A stretch of 64,000 nt of DNA from Gigantopelta aegis (taxonomy: Eukaryota; Mollusca; Gastropoda; Neomphalida; Peltospiridae): contig NC_054713.1 of NCBI RefSeq assembly GCF_016097555.1, forward strand, positions 7,839,462-7,903,461, read 5' to 3'. The notes under the pieces are model-generated. The model searched no databases, was not told the origin of the DNA, and saw only the letters and a list, made by a program, of their open reading frames with translations. Made by a program: the position numbers and the translations under genes. The stretch's first letter is position 1. The number at the start of each line of letters is the position of its first letter. This document shows, piece after piece, positions 1-13,299 of the stretch.

Positions 1-45
1 AAACGCACCCCAACATATTGGTGAAGAGTCAATGAGAGAATTGTT

Positions 46-414
46 TTAAAGGGACACACCCTAGTTTCAACTAACACTAAGTTTCAGTTAATCTACAAAC
101 CTGTAACATATTTGGATAAAGTTACAATTGAGTGAAACATGAGTCTGTGACTTTGAAATGGTGAAATACCCTCTAAAAATACACTAAAACTTGACTCCAT
201 AACTGTTACATCTCAGATGCATGTGCGTTTTTAAAAATGTGAGAAATGCATTTTGTGATATTAAAAACACCAGGATGACCAAAGACCTTTCAAATGTACG
301 AAAATAGATAATCTAAACAATAAAACCCAATTAAAGTATGATTTAAGTTATCAAAATGGTTATAACGGTCAACAATATGCATTAGTGTTTAAAAACTAGG
401 GTATGTCCCTTTAA
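46..414. mobile_element. TTAA-flanked MITE, family 1, complete
   Basis: Bounded by TTAA (46-49 and 411-414). Ends AGGGACACACCCTAGTTT and, inverted, AAACTAGGGTATGTCCCT. Two 5'-truncated relatives are at 28.4 and 38.4 kb. TTAA targets suggest a piggyBac-type or other TTAA-using transposase. Confidence 0.8.
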
Positions 415-1369
415 CTATGGCCTTAGATTGAAGTTGGCATTCTTGTGGATTCTGATGTACATGTATATCTATACTGATAGAAAAAAAAGAATAGAACTCG
501 TTACGTGTTCCCTTATTTCTTTCTATCTGTATATTACCTAAATTCTGTACAAGTGGATCATTCCAGTCTGGAAATAACCTTTACCACAGAAAAAAAAAGA
601 AAAAAGTTGGTTACCGTACTCTTGATAAAATCATCTGGCACTTACAGTAAGAAAAGAAATAAAATAAAATAAGGACTGTAAAAATTCCCTTATGTTTGTT
701 AAAGAGAAGAAAAATACTGACATGCTTATGGCTTATAACTGGCTTATGTTGGATAAGAAAGAAGGAATACAAAAACAAGATAAAGATGACCCCATGGAGA
801 ATGAGCAGAGAATTAATTAATGGGTTTGAGAGCTGGGTGGGCAAAGTGTGTGTTTTATGGAACCTGTCCTTATATGTGTGTGTATATATTATATATATAT
901 ATTATGTCTTGTGAACACTGCATTACTTAATTTACAACTGCCGGTGAAGGCAAACAAATGGCAACTCTTTTTATCATTGTATGTATGCTATGTGTAAAGA
1001 AAATAATTCTTCGGTTTATGATTTCTACGGGTCGCTCAGTAGTTTTAATATTTTATTAGATTGAGTTTTTTTCTTCTTTTTTTTCTGTTTTTTTTCTTGT
1101 GTATGTCTTAATGGTGCTACAGGCAGACTGTCGTTAATTATTTTTGTGACATTAAAAACAATCTGTTCTTCTATTTTCCTCCCATTATTATTATCTGCAG
1201 TACAGCAACCTTCCTGTCAAAGCATTGGCCAGTGATAACACAAACTTCAGTTAATCCCATATCTGGTTTTCTGCCAGAAAATAAATTGTGGCTACCTAAT
1301 AAAAACAAAACAGATCATCTAGGTGGTTATGGTTTTGAAATCTTTTGAAATTGGACACTGCATTTCATG

Positions 1370-1534
1370 TATAGTAAAACCCCTCTAAACCGGACACCCT
1401 TGCGACCAAGTAAAATGTCCCGTTTTAAGAGGTATCCGGTTTCAGAGAGGTTAATTTCTGTACTGATTTTTAAAAAAGGACCATGAAAAATGTCTGGTTT
1501 TGAGGGAATTTCGGTTTAGAGGGGTTTCACTGTA
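1370..1534. mobile_element. TA-flanked MITE (CAGTGAAACCCCTCTAAACC ends)
   Basis: Left TAGTAAAACCCCTCTAAACC, right GGTTTAGAGGGGTTTCACTG then TA. Tc1/mariner-type ends. The flanks match 13.81-13.88 kb, where no insertion is present. Confidence 0.8.
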
Positions 1535-1549
1535 TGTTGACAAATTTGT

Positions 1550-1661
1550 AACAGCAGTTCTCTTACTAATATACATGTACTATAATCTCTGTACTACGAT
1601 ATTTGTAACAGCAGTTCTCTTACTAATACATGTACTATAATCTCTGTACTACGATATTTGT
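1550..1661. repeat. Tandem duplication, 2 x about 55 bp
   Basis: GTAACAGCAGTTCTCTTACT followed by ACATGTACTATAATCTCTG and ACTACGATATTT occurs twice in a row. Confidence 0.85.
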
Positions 1662-2801
1662 AAAACCTAGGCTAGGCTAGGACATCACTATGTAGTTGTA
1701 GTGATACCATAGCCTAGTTGATGTTGTTTTTTTTACAATTTCTGTAGCCAGAGTTTTAAAAATAACATGTGACACTAAAAAAGGAATTCCTTGTTTCCGA
1801 CATGTAACTTTGAAGGATTGGTTCTGGGCTGCAAATATTTAGCGGACTCTTACTCTGTTTTTTTTTCCTTTTCACCTTGCAAGTCCACACACCCTCCACG
1901 TTTAATAAAATCGCATGCAATTTTTAATTTGTTCTCTTTTTGCACATTTCAAAAGATTTGCGATACATGATAAGCAAGATAACATATTTGTACTTAATGC
2001 ACACCTATCCAAACAAGTAGAAACCTTTAAGAATGCGTAAGCATGAATAGAAAAGTGCAATAGGCATATTTTAAAGTTTGATATATTTACATTCATAATG
2101 GAGGAAAATACAGTGTAGAAACTTTTTTTGAGATATGAATGATGCTGGATATTAAATGAAACACTACCAGTAACGTGCATGATTTTATAGGTTTTCCTAG
2201 TTTTCTAATTTACTATTTCATATACACCAAAATGAGATTTATATCATAGCAGCAAAGACATTTTTGTCTTCCAATTAAAGGCAGCAATTTGGTTTTCTAA
2301 ATTAAGTTCAAAGTTGCATGTTTAAAATTGTAATGAATGAACTTGAGAAAACTGAAGAGTGTTTGTACGAAACTTGTACTGAGATATCAGTGTATGCTTC
2401 AAACAGTTATAACTTGTATATGCTGCATATGGAATATAAGTTTATATTGACCAGATATGAGGATTTAATCTATTTTGGAATAACTAATATCAAATTTCAG
2501 AATTTTCTGAATTTCAAAGAAGACGTGTATGTGGTTTTATCCATTTTCTCGAACTGTGGACATGACAAGCTTTGTTAAAACATTCTTCAATTACAACTTC
2601 AGTTCAGGAATCTATATTATCTACATTTAAAACCGACAAAATATGCATAATAGTAGGTAATTAATTTTGGTGAAAAAAAAAATTTGTTTTCATCGTACTT
2701 CAGTTCAGAGAATTTATTTGAAACTGCAGCTTAAGTTATGACACACACTTTTTCTCTTTTTTAAAATTGTTTTTTTGCACTCTCACAATTTTCTGAAATC
2801 T

Positions 2802-2866
2802 GTGTCGGTGGGCCCACAGGGCTCTTTCTTGTTCCAGCCAGTGTACCACGACTGGTATATTAATAT
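2802..2866 (+). mobile_element. SINE central-domain fragment
   Basis: TCGGTGGGCCCACAGGGCT, then TTCCAGCCAGTGTACCACGA and CTGGTATAT. Confidence 0.75.
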
Positions 2867-2961
2867 TAGCCAAATACATTCCTGTTTGGAAACTCTGTTC
2901 ATATTTCTCATGACCTTATTTATGTAAGACTTCCAAAAGCTGCAGTGTTTTTTGTTTTTTA

Positions 2962-3000
<39 letters not shown>

Positions 3001-4176
3001 TTCTAATGGTAATACAAATGTATTAAAAAAATTACATTTTAAAAATTATTTTTTTAATGTTTGCCAATTTTTTTACTCAACGCTTACCATTACATCACAC
3101 TTGTATCTTTGTTTTCCCCTTTTTCTGTCCTGCACACCCCCCGCTCACCCCCCCCCCCCCCCATCTCCTTTCCACTCACATCCCTTTCCTTTTTACCTAC
3201 ACTCTCTACACATGCATAAACAGACATATGACATAAATGCATGCACAACACTTACACATATTTATTGGTTTGTAGTGCTATTAATATCAGTGCTTAGATA
3301 CGTACTGTAGCTATACACCCATTAAGACTTTTGTGAAACCGCTGTACCTCGGTGGACAATTTGTTTCGCCCACACAACAGATTTTAAAATTGAGCTTCCT
3401 ACTTATATTTTAAATTAAAATTTAAAAATAACAGTGGAAAAATGGCATTCATATATCATTATGCATATGTGTGAGTATACTTCATCAAATTTTTTTTTTT
3501 TTTTTTCACAATCATCAATTTGTAGATGGGTAAATTCCCACAGGGGTATTCTGGTGTGTTTTTTTTTTTTTTTAGTCTAGTTGATTTTAAATTTGTAAAA
3601 TTTCATAAGCATGTCATACTGCTAGTATGCTTCTTCTTTCTTAATGATTTGATTATTGAAATTTTAACAGTAAATTTTAAATTTTGGAAAAAAAGTCATC
3701 TGCAACTAGACCTTCATTTTAAATATAAAGTATTTAAATATATATTGAAAAAGAAAAAGAAATATATAGATAAAATCTGTTGTGGCGATTGTAATGAATT
3801 GTTTGGTAGCAAGCCATAATCTATGGTGAATTTAATATTTTAGGGTTAGTTGTGGGAAACGAAATGAAAATAAAATTGTTAGAAATCACTACATAATGGG
3901 CCATTTTGTTTGTTATATGTTTGTAATTATGGTTGTATATGTGATAAGGGCATTGGAATGGTTTAATTTTAATTGTATTTTGTTTCTAAATGATTTGACA
4001 TTTCAAGATGAAAAGAGATATTAAATAAGTATATATAATAAGTATATATGCCTGTTCTAAGTCTGTGCCTGTTGTACCTCTGTGGAAAATAGAACATTGT
4101 GAAACATTGTAGAACATTAGCTGATGTTTTGTGAGGTCACATAAAATTTATTATGAAATCCTTTTCATGTACTTTT

Positions 4177-4285
4177 AGGGCTGAATTTACGAAGCCTGTT
4201 TTTTCTTAAACGTGGGTGTTTAAGAATTGTAAATGCATGTTGTTACACGCGCGTTGGACAAAAACAATCTTTGTAAATTTGACCC
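4177..4285. mobile_element. Short TIR element (AGGGCTGAATTTACGAAGCC)
   Basis: Left AGGGCTGAATTTACGAAG, right TTTGTAAATTTGACCC; a relative is at 7.9 kb. Confidence 0.55.
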
Positions 4286-5084
4286 ATTATGTTCATTTGA
4301 AAAGAAATGTTAAAATGTAGTAAATGAGGTTGGGTGGCATACCTATTATAGATGAAAGGCTTTTCCATTTTGCTGGAATTCTTTATTTTAGCTTTACCCA
4401 AAATATGTTCCAATTTTTGTTTTTAAATGCAAAACGTACAGTGATTCCTACAATTAAAAACCACAGGTTTATAGTAGTTAATGATTTCTGTAAATTATAA
4501 ATAATAGAAACTTGTACTACCTATGTCATAAATAATATGTTGGAAAGGCTTTGATCCAAGGGAGATAATCCTAATAAAGGTAACCTAACCGTTTGTTCAT
4601 GGTAATGAATTGAACAAAGAACCGACTTGTCTTGGTATCTTCATACCACATTACAAGGTACCATACATACATGCAGCAACATTTTATTTAAGGATATTTA
4701 CCATATTTACCTGTTGTGGAATTTATGGAATTATTCTTTTTGTACAATTTTTATTTTTGTGACCTTGAATTATCAATTTTATGTGGCCTTGCAAAACACA
4801 CAGTGTCATTTTATCATTGTTGTGAAGACGTAACATTAGTGAAAATGGATATAAAATTTTGAATTTGTAAAATTAGTTATTCATTGCACAAGATAAAGAT
4901 TTTTTTTTTTTAAATTGCACAGTGCTACTGCTGTTTTTGTTAGATTTGTCACGTGTCCGAACTTTGATATAATTTAACGATGAGGCTTAGTCAATCATCT
5001 GTGTGTCTGTACTTCTGTGATTTCTCTTTAACAAAAAAATTAACATTTTAGTTAAAGGCACTGACCCTAACTTTTGAGGTACGT

Positions 5085-5290
5085 AGATGGTTTTTTTTTT
5101 CACACACAACACATTTTATTTACGGTTATATGGCGTTGGTTTTTTCACATGAAGGAAATGGTTTAATGACGCACTCAACACATTTTATTTACGGTTATAT
5201 GGCGTCGTTTTTTTCACATGAAGGAAATGTTTTATTTAACGACGCACTCAACACATTTTATTTACAGTTATATGGCATCGGATAATTGGT
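5085..5290 (-). repeat. Three tandem SINE 3'-tail copies (about 68-77 bp each)
   Basis: ACACATTTTATTTACGGTTA followed by TATGGCGT, three times, with CACATGAAGGAAATG linkers: a small tail-only amplification. Confidence 0.75.
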
Positions 5291-5713
5291 CGTTTCACAT
5301 GAAATTAATATGGAGCAATTACAAACATCAAAACCAGGCCTGGTTCTTAAAAGACTTTTAGTCTAGACTCAAGACTAATAAAGGCGGAGACTCTTTAATG
5401 CCATGGCAACACCACATAAATTGTATGCGTATGTGACCTTATTAGATTTGAGTTTAGTCTCTAATGTTTTATAAGCAGGTGTCCTGGAACAGGTGATCAT
5501 TTTAGCAAAACTGTACGTTTAAGTGAATGTGTAAAATAAAGTTAATGAAAAGCTGTAAAATCCAAAAATATTTTACACTTCTTAAAAACTAGGATCAGCT
5601 GCTTTAACTGTTGGTTATAAAGTATACTGTAGGGGGGTTGCTGCAAATATGAGACCCCCAGTGGTGGTTTTACATTGCTGATTAAACATAGCTTGTGTAA
5701 ATGTGTGTATATG

Positions 5714-5745
<32 letters not shown>

Positions 5746-6078
5746 TGTATGTATATATATATATATGTATGTATATATATATATATGTATGTAGGTATAT
5801 ATATATATCGTACAGTGGTCTTTGTGGTCACATTATGTTTTGTCATATGGACTTTTCTCCCCTACCCCCAGCAGTTAATCCATGTTTGTATTCAGTTAGA
5901 TTCTGTTAAAACATGACTTGTTCAAGTACGAACATGAATGAATTACAAAAGTAGGGCAACTATGTATATAAGAAATACACCCATGGAAAGAATGTTTTTT
6001 GGAGAAGGAAATATCTACGCATAGCAATTAGTATTACAAAAAATGGGCATTGTAACAGACGTTTGTACTAAAATATGC

Positions 6079-6103
6079 CACACACACACACACACACACG
6101 TAC

Positions 6104-6150
<47 letters not shown>
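6079..6150. repeat. (CA)n then (TA)n microsatellite
   Basis: CACACACACACACACACACG then ATATATATATATATATATAT. Confidence 0.95.
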
Positions 6151-6155
<5 letters not shown>

Positions 6156-6262
6156 TTATGCCATACAATGGTATATTTCCGGTGTTTGCTAGTTGCCTGT
6201 AAGATAACTCCAGTTTTATTTGTTAGATTTATGGGTTTGTCAGTAAAGTCTTTACCATAAAG

Positions 6263-6515
6263 TTTGTTTTGTTTAACGACACCACTAGAGCACATTGATT
6301 TATTAATCATCGGCTATTGGATGTCAAACATATGGTAGTTATAACACCGTCATAGGGAGGAAAAGCTACAAATTTTCTATTGGTAGCAAAGGATCTTTTA
6401 TATGCACCACAGACAGGATAGCACATACCATAGCCTTTGATATACCAGTCGTGGTGCACTGGCTGGAACGAGAAATAGCCCAATGGGCCCACCGACGGGG
6501 CTACATCCCGCACCC
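6263..6515 (-). mobile_element. SINE, tail beta, head partly deleted
   Basis: Tail TTTGTTTAACGACACCACTA at left, the central domain complete, head reduced to CTACATCCCGC. The tRNA promoter boxes are lost. Confidence 0.85.
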
Positions 6516-7074
6516 CCTCTTCTTTACCAAGTTGGTAATGAAATTACACTGAACCAAATTAGTCGAGAGACCAGTATTTCATATAATATCATTTTATTTT
6601 CCACAAATACTTTAATTTATATTAAGAAATGCAATTGTTCATTTTCAAAAAAAAATAAAAAAAAATAAGGGACCGACCCCCCCATCCCCCAAAAAACAGA
6701 ACAGTGCCCAGATTTTTGAAGCCATCTTAGTGTATTGTAAGACCATAGTAGGCTATGATGTCACTATGATATGCAAAATGATATGCAAAAATGTTGTACA
6801 AAAAAGGTTTGTAATATGTTTTTCAAAAAGTCATGCTTACTAATTCCTAATATTAGTCCCTGGTGCTATGTTGATATTTTAGGTTCTTTTTTTTTGTGTT
6901 TGTGTGCGGGGTATGGGGTATTTTTAAAACATGCCTATAAGCTAACACATAGAACTGGAGTGGCCTATTGGCAAAGTTTTATTTTGCATTACGACTGTGG
7001 CTCACATTAACTGTTTTGTTCATCTCTAGTACACACTGGTAGAGTTCTGCTCAAAAGAATGATCTGTTGTCCAC

Positions 7075-7076
<2 letters not shown>

Positions 7077-7166
<90 letters not shown>
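7077..7166. repeat. (AT)n, about 45 units
   Basis: Uninterrupted ATATATATATATATATATAT from 7077. Confidence 0.97.
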
Positions 7167-7168
<2 letters not shown>

Positions 7169-7774
7169 CAAAAGGATATCCGTGGGCAACTGCAGGGGAT
7201 GGATGGTGGTAGGTATTTTGACCCTGGGCTTGGGCAAGCTTTGACCCAGGTCAAATATTTTCTCCAACAGGGCCGTATTCTTTTTCTATCCCACATGACC
7301 GCATATTCTTTTGAGCAGAGCAGTACTCCCAGCATGCACTGAGACTTGCTATAGTACCCTGTGATCAACTGGCCCTTGCTTATAAAACCATACAAATGGT
7401 GTATGTGTGATGTCATTCAAGATTTGAGTTCAGACTCTCAAGATTTATAAACATGGGCCATGATCGGAGAAGCATTGATTACTTTACGGCTTATAAAAAA
7501 AAAAAAAACTACAAAAATGTTTTGCCTTTTCTGCCTCTTGTGTATGCCAGCCTTCATTTTCAAGACACTTTTGATAGGGGTACCTTTATGGATTTGTGGA
7601 TGGATATGCACCCACTTAGTTGGGGGAACTACCCCTACTAACATTGTCCTTCAGTCATATTTATTAGCTTTAATGATTGTAAAACTTGGATCTAGATTTA
7701 AGACTTAAACCTTAAGTCCAGATTTCAAGTCTGACCTGAAGTCCAGATTTGTTACCAAATAATGGTATCAGTCG

Positions 7775-7850
7775 GCTTATTTGACATCCACAGCCGATGA
7801 TTCATAAATCAATGTACTCTAGTGGTGTCATTAAACAAAACAAACTTCTT
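7775..7850 (+). mobile_element. SINE tail beta fragment
   Basis: GACATCCACAGCCGATGATT and CTCTAGTGGTGTCATTAAAC. Confidence 0.75.
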
Positions 7851-7914
7851 CTTCAATCAGTTGAAGTCAAACATGATTTGGTGATCCAACTTTGAGACAA
7901 AAGTTGAAAAACTA

Positions 7915-8010
7915 AGGGACGAATTTCCGATTCCTGTTTTTCTTAAATGCAGGTGTTAAAGCATTGTAAAGGTATGTAGTTACATAAACAGACTTTATAA
8001 GTATGGCCCT
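7915..8010. mobile_element. Short TIR element, second copy of the 4.18-kb family
   Basis: AGGGACGAATTTCCGATTCC ... TTTATAAGTATGGCCCT; shares TTTTTCTTAAA..GGTGTT with the 4.2-kb copy. Confidence 0.5.
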
Positions 8011-11000
8011 AATAGTTTTATAAAACACACCTCTGCATGGATATAATATTAATAGCCGTTTTTAAGGTTTAAAGCCAGAATTCAGTATATATGGCTAATT
8101 TATGTGGCAGACTTATAAATGCATTATGTGGGGAAAAACAATTTAATTGCAAGGGCGGCGCAGACAGTACGGCCATGGCTGTACCACTTTTTTGTTCATA
8201 TTTGTTGTATCTGTGAAAATGTTCTTCACAGGTGAATTTGAAAGGAGAGAGTGGCAATCTCGAGCCGTTCCACTGGGTTTTTTTTACACTGCACCGCCCC
8301 TGAATTAGTTAGCAGGCTGTATGGGTACCCAAAGGTATTGAAAAGGCAACTCGGATTAGAAGTACATTTTAGCTTCTGTGATATGTACATTTGGAATGAT
8401 GTGTAAACTGGCCATGTGGAACAGCATCGATGCAGGACCGTCTTTTGTAAAAAAAAAAAAAAAAACATTTGGGGTTTCATTATTTCTCGGTCATACACTC
8501 AATTTACACTGCATACTAAAGATTTTATTACAAATCTGTTAAATTATGAAATTTCACTATTAAATTAGTAGAGATAACTATAATTAAAACATTTATGGTA
8601 TTGTAACCGTTTATGATCATTTATAGCTAAGATTCTTTTATCCCTTAATCTTGAAGTTTATTAAAAACAGAAGCAAAAAAAGGAAAAGCAATTGTAGCTA
8701 GTTGAAACCCCATTTTGTTCCTATGATATAATGTACTAAGACAAAAAACATTTGGCAATTTTGTAAATGTGCTTAAGTAACGGGAGATTTTCAATACAAT
8801 ATGAAATGTCTTGACTGTTATGTCATTAACTGTGGCTTACTTTTGAAGTACCCTGCAGTAGTACCAAATTGTTAAACTTTTTTGTCTTGGCATTCATTGG
8901 AGAGGGCTTTTTTTTTTTTTTTAAAGAAAAAAGAAGAATAGTTTTAATCAGAGCTCTGCTCTGTTCTGCATCGTGCTGGTTTCTCCTCTGGAAAGGTGTG
9001 CTTGAGTGTCTCTTGTAAAATAGAACAACGCTTGTGAAAAGTGAATGCAATTTTATTTTGCTGCTGAAAATGTTTGCAAAAAAAGCAACCAATGTGGTGT
9101 TGTGTGCTTTGTGCATATTGTGTATCATGTTTCAAAAACATGTTAGCTCAACTGGAGAAATGACACAGTACATTAGGTTTGTTATGGAGTTTCACTAATG
9201 TATTCACGTGTAACTGCACAGTAAATAAATGAGTTATATAATAATGGTAATAAATGGTAATAAATGGCATAGGTACGAAGTATTAGGAATTAATACATAT
9301 TAACATTGTGAACGAAGAAAAAAATTAAATAATGTTTTAGATGTATGTTTAGGCTTTATGAACTTTCTAATGCATGGATATGAAACTGGTGACACTGAAA
9401 TTTGTTTACAAAATGTGTACTATTTAATAATATGCTAATTGTAAAGATTAACACTGCCTTGTATGGATTTCCCCCTCCCCCCAAAACAAAAAAATCACTG
9501 GCAAGCCAGTTCATTTAGATTTTAGTTCTTACACAATGAAGGGGAAGAAAAATAGGAAACTATGTACAACAGTTGCAGCATGAAGCTGAACATGAAAAAC
9601 TATGTAATACAATGTAAATTTTACCTCAAAAAATCCAAACAATGTATTACATTGTCCATATTTAAAAATGTAGAATATTATGTATTACATTGTATTTCAT
9701 TTCTGTTAGGAATTGTTCCCAAATGCATATTTGTAAATATATTCAAATTGTGCCATAAATTTTAACTATGTATATATGCCCTACAGTTGTCATCAAAATG
9801 GTAGGTTAGCAGAAAGCATGGCTTATTGTCATGACTGGGTATTGGTTATGAATCGCAAACAATCAACAAAAGTAGTTCACCATTAAAAGGGTTCAAGATT
9901 TAAACAAGTCCGAGATTAGGTTGGACTCTGAAAGTCTAAACAAGGAGATGCTTATAGACTACAGAGATTTAACTTATTAAAATAGAGCATTTATTATATT
10001 ATTGTTTCTTCTTACTCTCAGACACTCTGCAAAACAACACATCTCTAGTGGATGTGGGAGTGTGTCCTTCAAAATAAATGTTCTACTTTGTTTTGGTTAA
10101 TGGATTACTTGTCTGTGATAATACAGCACATAGATATAATAGTAGTTTGTAGATGAAGAGTTTAAAGAAACCTAAAACAACCAATATACCTCTCTAGTGT
10201 TTTTTCCTCACTTTATTGTTGGTAAGAGACATAGTTTCATGGAATAATTTCCGTATCCACTTGGTGTCATAAATATTGGTATACTACACCACAGGAAAAA
10301 TAGTGTGTAACATGTATAGACAGCTTAAGGTGTGATACTTGGGTTATTACATCTTTAAACATGATTGGACAAAACAAATGTCATGTGTAAACAATATGTT
10401 ACATTGTTAAATATTTGATATAATATGAAACTGTCACATTACATTGTTAAGAAAATGTAACTTGAAACACGTTTTAGTATTGTTACTTCATAAAATTATT
10501 ATGTCATAAAAAAATCGGAAGAAAGTAACCAGAAACATTAGGTCATATGTTAAAGATAAAATAACATGTTGACAAATGTTTATTCTGCCTATACATATTA
10601 AAACATTGCTATCTTCCCTGTGTATGTATAATTTAAGCAATACGTTTTTGGCACATGGTTCTTATTTTTTCAATCTTTCTTCCTCAAATGTCTTACTGTT
10701 CAAAAAGTGGTTGTGTATTATTATTATTATCAATATAAAACTGAGCACTTTATACAGAAATACTGTTAGCATAAAGAATTCATTAGCATTTTCACTGTAA
10801 TGGTAATGCTACAACATACTTTTGAGTTAATCTGGCTATATATATATATATATGGTCTACAGTTTCAGATTTCACTTTAATAAAAAAATTCCATTTCTGG
10901 GTCTTATTCCAATGTTGAGTTCAAACGAACATTTTTCTTGAACATGAATATATTTATCAAGTACAGGTGGCTGACACATTCTCGTAAAATTTCAAGTGCT

Positions 11001-11326
11001 GCTTTTGTAGGCTGAAGTTGTAAACTGTGGAGTTACAAGTTGTGTATTATGTGAGTCACAGCACTTGGACAGCCTCCTGACACGCAGGCGGTGTGTGTTG
11101 TTATACTGTTCACTGCGCTGGTAACCAGTATACAATGTTAAGTTCCTAAATCATAGGTGCTTTCTAGCAAATGTTATTAAATGTTATTAAAAATAAAATA
11201 GGTAGATGTGTTCAAGTGTTGTGTTTGTCTTTATATATATATATATATATATATATTTTTTCTTCTCTACTACATTCCATTTCATATATTTTTTTCTTCT
11301 CTGCTACATTCCATTTACAAAGAATA

Positions 11327-11725
11327 CCGGCCTCGGTGGCGGCGTGATTAGGCAATCGGTCTACAGGCTGGTAGGTACTGGGTTCGGATCCGAGTCAAGG
11401 CATGGGATTTTTAATCCAGATACAGACTCCAAACCCTGAGTGAGTGCTCCTCAAGGCTCAATGGGTAGGTGTAAACCACTTGCACTGACCAGTGATCCAT
11501 AACTGGTTCAACAAAGGCCATGGTTTGTGCTATCCTGCCTGTGGGAAGCACAAATAAAAGATCCCTTGCTGCCTGTCATAAAAGAGTAGCCTATGTGGCG
11601 ACAGTGGGTTTCCTAAACAAAAACTGTCGGAATGACCATATGTTTGACGTCGAATAGCCGACGATAAGATAAAAATATCAACGTGCTCTAGTGGTTACGT
11701 TAAATAAAATTAACTTTACTTTTAC
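11327..11725 (+). mobile_element. SINE with CCGGCCTCGGTGG head, full length
   Basis: The head has a box-B-like GGGTTCGGATCC, then GGTAGGTGTAAACCACTTGC, then the shared central domain and a TTACGTTAAATAAAATT tail. A different tRNA-like head from most copies here. Confidence 0.82.
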
Positions 11726-11852
11726 AAAGAAATAGCTGTTTGACGATTGCTCTAAGATGTAAAGGAACAACTGCAGGAAATTGGGGGTCTAGACTGGCAA
11801 AGGGCAATTTCAAGGGAAGATCAAGACATGCTGCCCTCGTGAAATAAGGAAG

Positions 11853-12102
11853 GAAATGTTTTATTTAACGACGCACTCGACACATTTTATTTATGGTTAT
11901 ATGGTGTCAGACATATGGTTAAGGACAACATAGATATTGAGAGAGGAAACCTGCTGTTGCAACTTCATGGGCTACTCTTTTTCGATTAGCAGCAAGGGAT
12001 CTTTTATATGCACCATCCCACAGACAGGATAACAAATACCACGGCCTTTGATATATCAGTCATGGTGCACTGGCTGGAGTGAGAAATAGCTGGTGGACTA
12101 CA
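11853..12102 (-). mobile_element. SINE, tail alpha, 5' truncated
   Basis: ATGTTTTATTTAACGACGCA at left through GTGCACTGGCTGGAG. Confidence 0.83.
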
Positions 12103-12474
12103 TTTCAGAAACAAGTTTGCTGGGGGTGGGGATGGTGGATGAGCTAACCCCAGAAACCACATCTCACCTCTAATGACTAGGTAGGCTACCTGTGACCGTG
12201 CTTCTAAAAAATGTAGACTGAAATCTTGAATGTCATTTACAGTTTGTATGCATTGCCATGACTATTCGAAACTGGAGTGTAGACTTTTAAAAAAGTTTAT
12301 ACAAGTATGGGAATCATTTGAACTTTACCATAGACAGGACAGTACATACCACAGCCTTTTGACACTGGGTATACCAGTAAAAGGGTACTGGTTGAAAGAG
12401 AAAAATACCATGGAGGACTGATCCCACAAAACACTGCATGTTAAGGGAATGCTACATCCCTGCTACTTGTAAGT

Positions 12475-12784
12475 TTTTGTTTAACGACACTACTAGAGCA
12501 CAATGATTTATTAATCATCAGCTATTGGGTGTCAAACATTTGGTAATTTTGACATATTCTTAGAGAGAAAACCTACATTTTCCCCCATTAGTTGCAAGGG
12601 ATCTTTTGTATGCACCGTCCAATAGACAGGATAACACATATCACAGCCTTTGATATACATTGTGTACCAGTTGTGGTGCACTGGATGGAGTGAGAATAGT
12701 CCAATGGGCTCACCTATGGGGATCAATTCCAGACCGACTGCGCATCAAGCGAGCACTTTACCACTGGGCTACATCCAGCCCCCC
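12475..12784 (-). mobile_element. SINE, CCCAGTGGTAAAG head, tail beta, full length
   Basis: Complete from TTTTTGTTTAACGACACTAC to the head GCCCAGTGGTAAAGTGCTCG in complement. It lies in sense orientation about 290 bp after the FAAP20-like stop and offers an AATAAA on that strand near 12506. Confidence 0.88.
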
Positions 12785-13070
12785 TCCCTCAAATGATCAA
12801 TTCAGGAACAGCCCATAATTAATTAAACATAATTTTGTATATCTAAATGTGGTTTGATTTTTAGACCCACACTGTCTAGAAGTTATGCTATATGGTATAA
12901 AAGATGTGGTTGGGGGAGTCCCCCACCCGCAGATAAGCCAGTGATTGGTGGATCTCAAAAAGGAAAGAATGACATCAAAACACATTAATTTACTGTGATC
13001 AAGGGCCTCATGGATTACACCAAACAACTGATAATCTCTTAATGTGCATAAATTTCGTGGTAGGTCAAGG

Positions 13071-13143
13071 TCACCAAATGATGTCATCTTCTGCTGAGGC
13101 CAGGCAAGCAGCAATGTGTCCATCTAGATCAAGTTGAGACATT
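13071..13143 (-). CDS. FAAP20: FAAP20-like exon 4 (end of UBZ finger and stop)
   Basis: Acceptor TTTTTCTTTTCAG directly before 13143; stop TGA at 13073-13071. Only 73 nt. The first base completes Gly375, followed by MSQLDLDGHIAACLASAED and then DIIW-stop. It supplies the His and last Cys of the UBZ finger and the C-terminal Trp that in human FAAP20 contributes to ubiquitin binding. The phase match with exon 3 and the exact finger spacing make this assignment firm. Confidence 0.88.
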
Positions 13144-13203
13144 CTGAAAAGAAAAATCTATGACCAAGCAACAACATTCTGTCTTGTGTGTGTTTGGGTT
13201 TTT

Positions 13204-13252
<49 letters not shown>

Positions 13253-13253
13253 T

Positions 13254-13299
<46 letters not shown>

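Larger units (their letters stand above)
415..12474. other. Left flank, AT-rich, no gene found
   Basis: No frame shows recognisable protein similarity or a convincing exon. The stretch between about 2.2 and 5.0 kb and between 8.0 and 11.2 kb is unusually poor in SINEs and rich in A/T; it could be a long 3' UTR of a gene to the left, but nothing in the sequence proves that. Microsatellites, two short TIR elements and SINE pieces are listed separately. Confidence 0.5.

Noticed and set aside
7051..7416. (YI)n frames around the AT array
   Set aside because: Pure dinucleotide repeat read as TyrIle.
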